In this document: positions 13,109 to 15,919 of the stretch, piece by piece
How the letters are laid out: every line of letters starts with the position of its first letter
Numbering within the stretch: the first letter of the stretch is position 1
NCBI GenBank assembly: GCA_945788675.1
Contig: CALZMY010000033.1
Span: 1 to 15,919 of the forward strand
DNA from: an uncultured Gammaproteobacteria bacterium
Lineage (GTDB): Bacteria; Pseudomonadota; Gammaproteobacteria; SZUA-140
Direction of reading: 5' to 3'
DNA length: 15,919 bases
Made by a program: the position numbers and the translations under genes
Notes under the pieces: model-generated
Told to the model about the DNA's origin: nothing
The model's input: only the letters and a program-made list of their open reading frames with translations
Database searches by the model: none

Positions 13109-14575
13109 TTACTTTTTTTCTTCTTCCACCTCTTTTTCCATTTGGCTACGTCTGTAAGTGATACGTGCTGTGGTCGAGGTGTCTGAGGGCTTAGTATGAT
13201 CAAGGGCAATGCCAAGTTGTTCTATGCCAACGTGAGTCAATCCCATCAGGTAATAGTGTTCCGCCAGTGCTTCATGTGAGGCAGGCAGATGGTTGTTAAG
13301 GTGTTCGGCTTGCGCCAGTAATTTATAAAGCTGTGGATTTGATGGGTGACGTCTCAGGTGTTCGTGCAATAGTGCGCTGGCCTTTGCGGCATCCCCCTGT
13401 TTGATGAGTACCATACCATAGAGGGATGACAGTGCATGATGGTGAGGGAAAATTTTCAGGTTCTCTTCGCAGATCGTTGCTGCATGTGTGAGATCGCCAG
13501 CTGAGAAGGCGATGTTGGCCGCGGTTATCTGGTAATTGACTCGTTCAGGTTCCTGTTTGATGAGCATTTTAATCTGCGTCATTGCCTGCTCATATTTTCC
13601 TGCCTTTGCAAGGCTCAATGCGTAGCCGTAGCGTGCGATATCCTGTTGTTGAGCGGATGCCTTTTCCAGTTGCTGTCTGAAATGTGCGATGTTCTGGCCA
13701 CTGTCGCTACTACTCAACACCTGTAGTTTGGTTTTGATCAACTGGTAATTTGTTTGATCATAATGCTTTGCCGCTGGGTATTGAGCGGCGCGGTTGCGTG
13801 TGTCCGAGACTCGCGATAGCGTGAGCGGGTGAGTGCGCAGGAATTCCAGGCTCTGACTTTCACTGCCCCTGCTGTTACGGTAGAGACGTTCAAAAAAACT
13901 GGGCATCCCCTGAGGGTCAAAATTACTCGATGCGAGCAGTGACATACCAAGGCGGTCGGCCTCTTTTTCATTCTGACGGGTGAAGTTGATGCGTTGTTGA
14001 GTGCTGCTGGCAAGGGCGGTGGCGATCGCGGCGCTGCCCAGTTGTGAGTCCTGACTGGCGAGGATAATTGCGGCAATGATCGCAGCGGCGGTCGGCACGC
14101 TGCTTTGCGAGGCTGATTCAAAGGCGCGCGCCAAATGGCGTTGTGTTACATGTGCAATCTCATGTGCCATCACCGAGGCAAGCTCGCTCTCTGTCTCTGA
14201 TGTCATGATCAGGCCGGTATTGATGCCGATGTGGCCGCCGGGGCCGGCGAAGGCGTTGATGCTTGTGTCATTGACGACGAAGAACGTGAAGCGTTGCTGG
14301 CTATTGCTGTTCGTGGTCAGGCGTTCACCAAGCGAGGTGATGTAGCTTTCGATCTCGGGATCGTAGGCAATGCTGAGTGCGCCGCGAAGATTACGCATAA
14401 ATGCTGCGCCGAGGCGATTTTCTTCTGCCAGTGACAGTACGGACTCTGAGGTGTCGCCAATGTCTGGCAGTTCAATCGACTGGACGGTGGGCAGCCACAG
14501 CAGCAGTGAGAGGAATAGCGCGCAACACTGTTGCACGCGTGATTTTACCTTGTGTCTGTCAGGATAACTGCGCAA
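13109..14575 (-). CDS. BepA-like M48 zinc metalloprotease with TPR domain
   Basis: This 488-residue periplasmic protease matches the BepA (YfgC) layout, which assists or degrades outer-membrane proteins such as LptD. A basic N-terminus and a hydrophobic core (LFLSLLLWLP) give a signal peptide with likely cleavage after VQS at 33. The M48 domain has the zinc motif HEIAH (His138, Glu139, His142) and the third ligand Glu205 in NEKEADRLG. The C-terminal part (about 290-450) is TPR-like helical repeats, for example YGYALSLAKAGKYEQAMTQI. The start is TTG at 14575, overlapping the end of uvrA by 17 bases. A GTG at 14536 has a better-spaced AAGG but would remove the charged signal-peptide n-region, so I keep TTG with some doubt. 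Confidence 0.92.
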   Translation of the reverse strand: MRSYPDRHKVKSRVQQCCALFLSLLLWLPTVQSIELPDIGDTSESVLSLAEENRLGAAFMRNLRGALSIAYDPEIESYITSLGERLTTNSNSQQRFTFFVVNDTSINAFAGPGGHIGINTGLIMTSETESELASVMAHEIAHVTQRHLARAFESASQSSVPTAAAIIAAIILASQDSQLGSAAIATALASSTQQRINFTRQNEKEADRLGMSLLASSNFDPQGMPSFFERLYRNSRGSESQSLEFLRTHPLTLSRVSDTRNRAAQYPAAKHYDQTNYQLIKTKLQVLSSSDSGQNIAHFRQQLEKASAQQQDIARYGYALSLAKAGKYEQAMTQIKMLIKQEPERVNYQITAANIAFSAGDLTHAATICEENLKIFPHHHALSSLYGMVLIKQGDAAKASALLHEHLRRHPSNPQLYKLLAQAEHLNNHLPASHEALAEHYYLMGLTHVGIEQLGIALDHTKPSDTSTTARITYRRSQMEKEVEEEKK

Positions 14576-15919
14576 GCTTTGGTCTGCTCTCGGGAGGTTG
14601 GGTTTGACGTTCGATCACTTCCTTAAGGAACGGGCCGGTGACCGATGCGGGATTGTTGGCAATCTCCACTGGCGTGCCGGTGGCGACAATGAAACCACCT
14701 TTATCACCGCCTTCGGGGCCGAGATCGATGATCCAGTCTGCGGTCTTGATGACATCCAGGTTATGTTCGATCACCACGATGGTGTTACCCTGGTCACGCA
14801 GGCGATGCAGTACTTTCAGCAGCTGTCTGGTGTCGTGAAAGTGCAGCCCGGTGGTGGGCTCATCGAGGATATAGAGTGTACTGCCGGTGCCACGCTTGGA
14901 GAGTTCACGTGATAATTTAACGCGTTGTGCCTCACCGCCGGAGAGCGTGGTCGCATTTTGCCCCAGTTCGATATAAGAGAGGCCGACGTCGATCAGTGTC
15001 TGCAGCTTGCGTGCAATCACCGGTACCGCACTGAAAAACTCATGCGCCTCGTCGATCGGCATCCCCAGCACTTCGTGGATGTTTTTACCCTTGTATTTCA
15101 CCTCCAGCGTCTCGCGATTGTAGCGCTTGTTTTTACACACATCGCACGGCACATAGGTGTCGGGCAGAAAGTGCATCTCTATCTTGATGGCGCCGTCGCC
15201 CTGGCACGCCTCACAGCGCCCGCCCTTGACGTTAAAACTGAAGCGTCCCGGTGTATAGCCGCGTGAACGCGCCTCCTGGGTGCCGGCAAAGAGCTCGCGA
15301 ATCGGAGTGAAGAGGCCGGTGTAGGTGGCCGGGTTAGAGCGCGGGGTGCGCCCGATCGGACTCTGGTCGATGTTGATCACCTTGTCGAACTGATCCAGTC
15401 CTTCGATTTTGTCACATGGTGCCGGGTCATGGCTGCCTTCATTGATCGCCAGTGCGGCGTGGCTATAAAGCGTGTCGTTGATCAGTGTTGATTTACCCGA
15501 GCCCGAGACGCCGGTGATGCAGCACATCAGACCCAGCGGGATAGCGACATCGACCGACTTGAGGTTGTTACCGCTGGCACCAAATATTTTTAACTGTCGC
15601 TCAGGATCGTTGGGTACAGTCTGTGCCGGTATGTCGATAAATTGCGCACCGGTAAGGTATTGACCGGTCAGCGAAGCGGAGGCATTCATGATGTCCGCGG
15701 GTGTCCCCTGGGCAATGATCTCGCCGCCATGGGTACCGGCGCCGGGGCCGATATCCAGCACATGATCGGCAGCGCGGATCGCATCTTCATCATGTTCAAC
15801 CACGATGACGGTGTTGCCGAGGTCACGCAGGTAGGTGAGTGTCTGTAACAGGCGGTCGTTATCGCGCTGGTGCAGCCCGATCGAGGGTTCGTCGAGGACG
15901 TACATCACCCCGACAAGGC
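14559..15919 (-). CDS. uvrA: UvrA excinuclease subunit A, C-terminal half (partial)
   Basis: UvrA is the damage-recognition ATPase of nucleotide excision repair, working with UvrB and UvrC. The window holds roughly the last 452 of about 940 residues; the 5' end lies beyond 15919. Visible in order are the Walker B of the first ATPase (VMYVLDEPSIGLHQRDN), the second Walker A (GVSGSGKST), and the C-terminal zinc module with CEAC and later CDVC pairs. The ABC signature LSGGEAQRVKLSREL, the second Walker B ILDEPTTGLHF and the H-loop histidine in VVIEHN follow. The reading frame is intact to a normal C-terminus. The stop lies 17 bases inside the M48 gene start, so the two are likely co-transcribed. 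Regulation (for example a LexA box) cannot be judged because the promoter is outside. Confidence 0.98.
   Translation of the reverse strand, partial: LVGVMYVLDEPSIGLHQRDNDRLLQTLTYLRDLGNTVIVVEHDEDAIRAADHVLDIGPGAGTHGGEIIAQGTPADIMNASASLTGQYLTGAQFIDIPAQTVPNDPERQLKIFGASGNNLKSVDVAIPLGLMCCITGVSGSGKSTLINDTLYSHAALAINEGSHDPAPCDKIEGLDQFDKVINIDQSPIGRTPRSNPATYTGLFTPIRELFAGTQEARSRGYTPGRFSFNVKGGRCEACQGDGAIKIEMHFLPDTYVPCDVCKNKRYNRETLEVKYKGKNIHEVLGMPIDEAHEFFSAVPVIARKLQTLIDVGLSYIELGQNATTLSGGEAQRVKLSRELSKRGTGSTLYILDEPTTGLHFHDTRQLLKVLHRLRDQGNTIVVIEHNLDVIKTADWIIDLGPEGGDKGGFIVATGTPVEIANNPASVTGPFLKEVIERQTQPPESRPKLAQLS

Noticed and set aside
12988..13215. A 76-residue N-terminal extension of the metallophosphoesterase frame
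   Set aside because: It overlaps the 3' end of the M48 protease gene in another frame, is Lys/Pro-rich without family resemblance, and the protein from 12987 already covers the full domain.
1..15919. CRISPR arrays, tRNA, rRNA or insertion sequences
   Set aside because: I looked for regularly spaced repeats, tRNA-like cloverleaf words and transposase motifs and found none.

Overview
The window looks like chromosomal DNA of a gammaproteobacterium. HtpG, Hsp15, UvrA and a BepA-like M48 protease are all of gammaproteobacterial type, and a PspA of the YjfJ subtype sits beside a DUF2170 (YjfI-type) gene. I cannot name a genus from sequence alone. The housekeeping flanks and the centre differ in base and codon use. 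The flanks encode arginine mainly with CGN, while the central cluster is visibly richer in A+T and often uses AGA/AGG.

Layout. (1) 1-3110, plus strand: a stress and protein-quality block with htpG, an intrinsic terminator, a thioredoxin-fold protein that lacks the first active-site cysteine, hslR (Hsp15) overlapping it by one base, and a small secreted helical protein. (2) 3111-3558: a gene-free stretch ending in a striking regulatory region. It holds two 15-bp palindromes, TGACATA-N-TATGTCA, around a candidate promoter, plus an extra half-site. (3) 3559-10546, plus strand: a tightly packed nine-gene cluster. In order: DUF2170, PspA/YjfJ, [strong intrinsic terminator], a DUF4178-like soluble protein, a small protein that reads as two tandem ribbon-helix-helix units, a two-TM potassium channel with an RCK-like domain, a duplicated DUF350 membrane protein, a three-TM protein with a glycine-rich tail, a membrane-anchored spermidine-synthase-like enzyme, and a rhomboid protease. 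(4) 10549-10938, minus strand: speH, the pyruvoyl S-adenosylmethionine decarboxylase. It converges on the rhomboid gene with a 2-bp gap and has its own extended -10 promoter. (5) 11369-15919, minus strand: a hairpin terminator, a two-repeat SPW membrane protein, a calcineurin-like phosphoesterase, a BepA-like M48 protease with a TPR tail, and the C-terminal half of UvrA, which runs off the window.

The centre is the interesting part. It resembles an expanded form of the E. coli yjfIJKL locus, but I see no YjfC-like ATP-grasp (glutathionylspermidine-synthase-like) gene. Instead there is a complete two-step aminopropyl route (SpeH makes decarboxylated SAM, the membrane aminopropyltransferase uses it), together with a K+ channel, an intramembrane protease and a candidate dedicated regulator with candidate operators. 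My reading, which is inference, is a membrane-stress system. PspA and DUF2170 would be made at high level from the palindrome-controlled promoter, the terminator after pspA would limit the membrane and enzyme genes, and a polyamine-type product made at the membrane would act on the channel or the bilayer.
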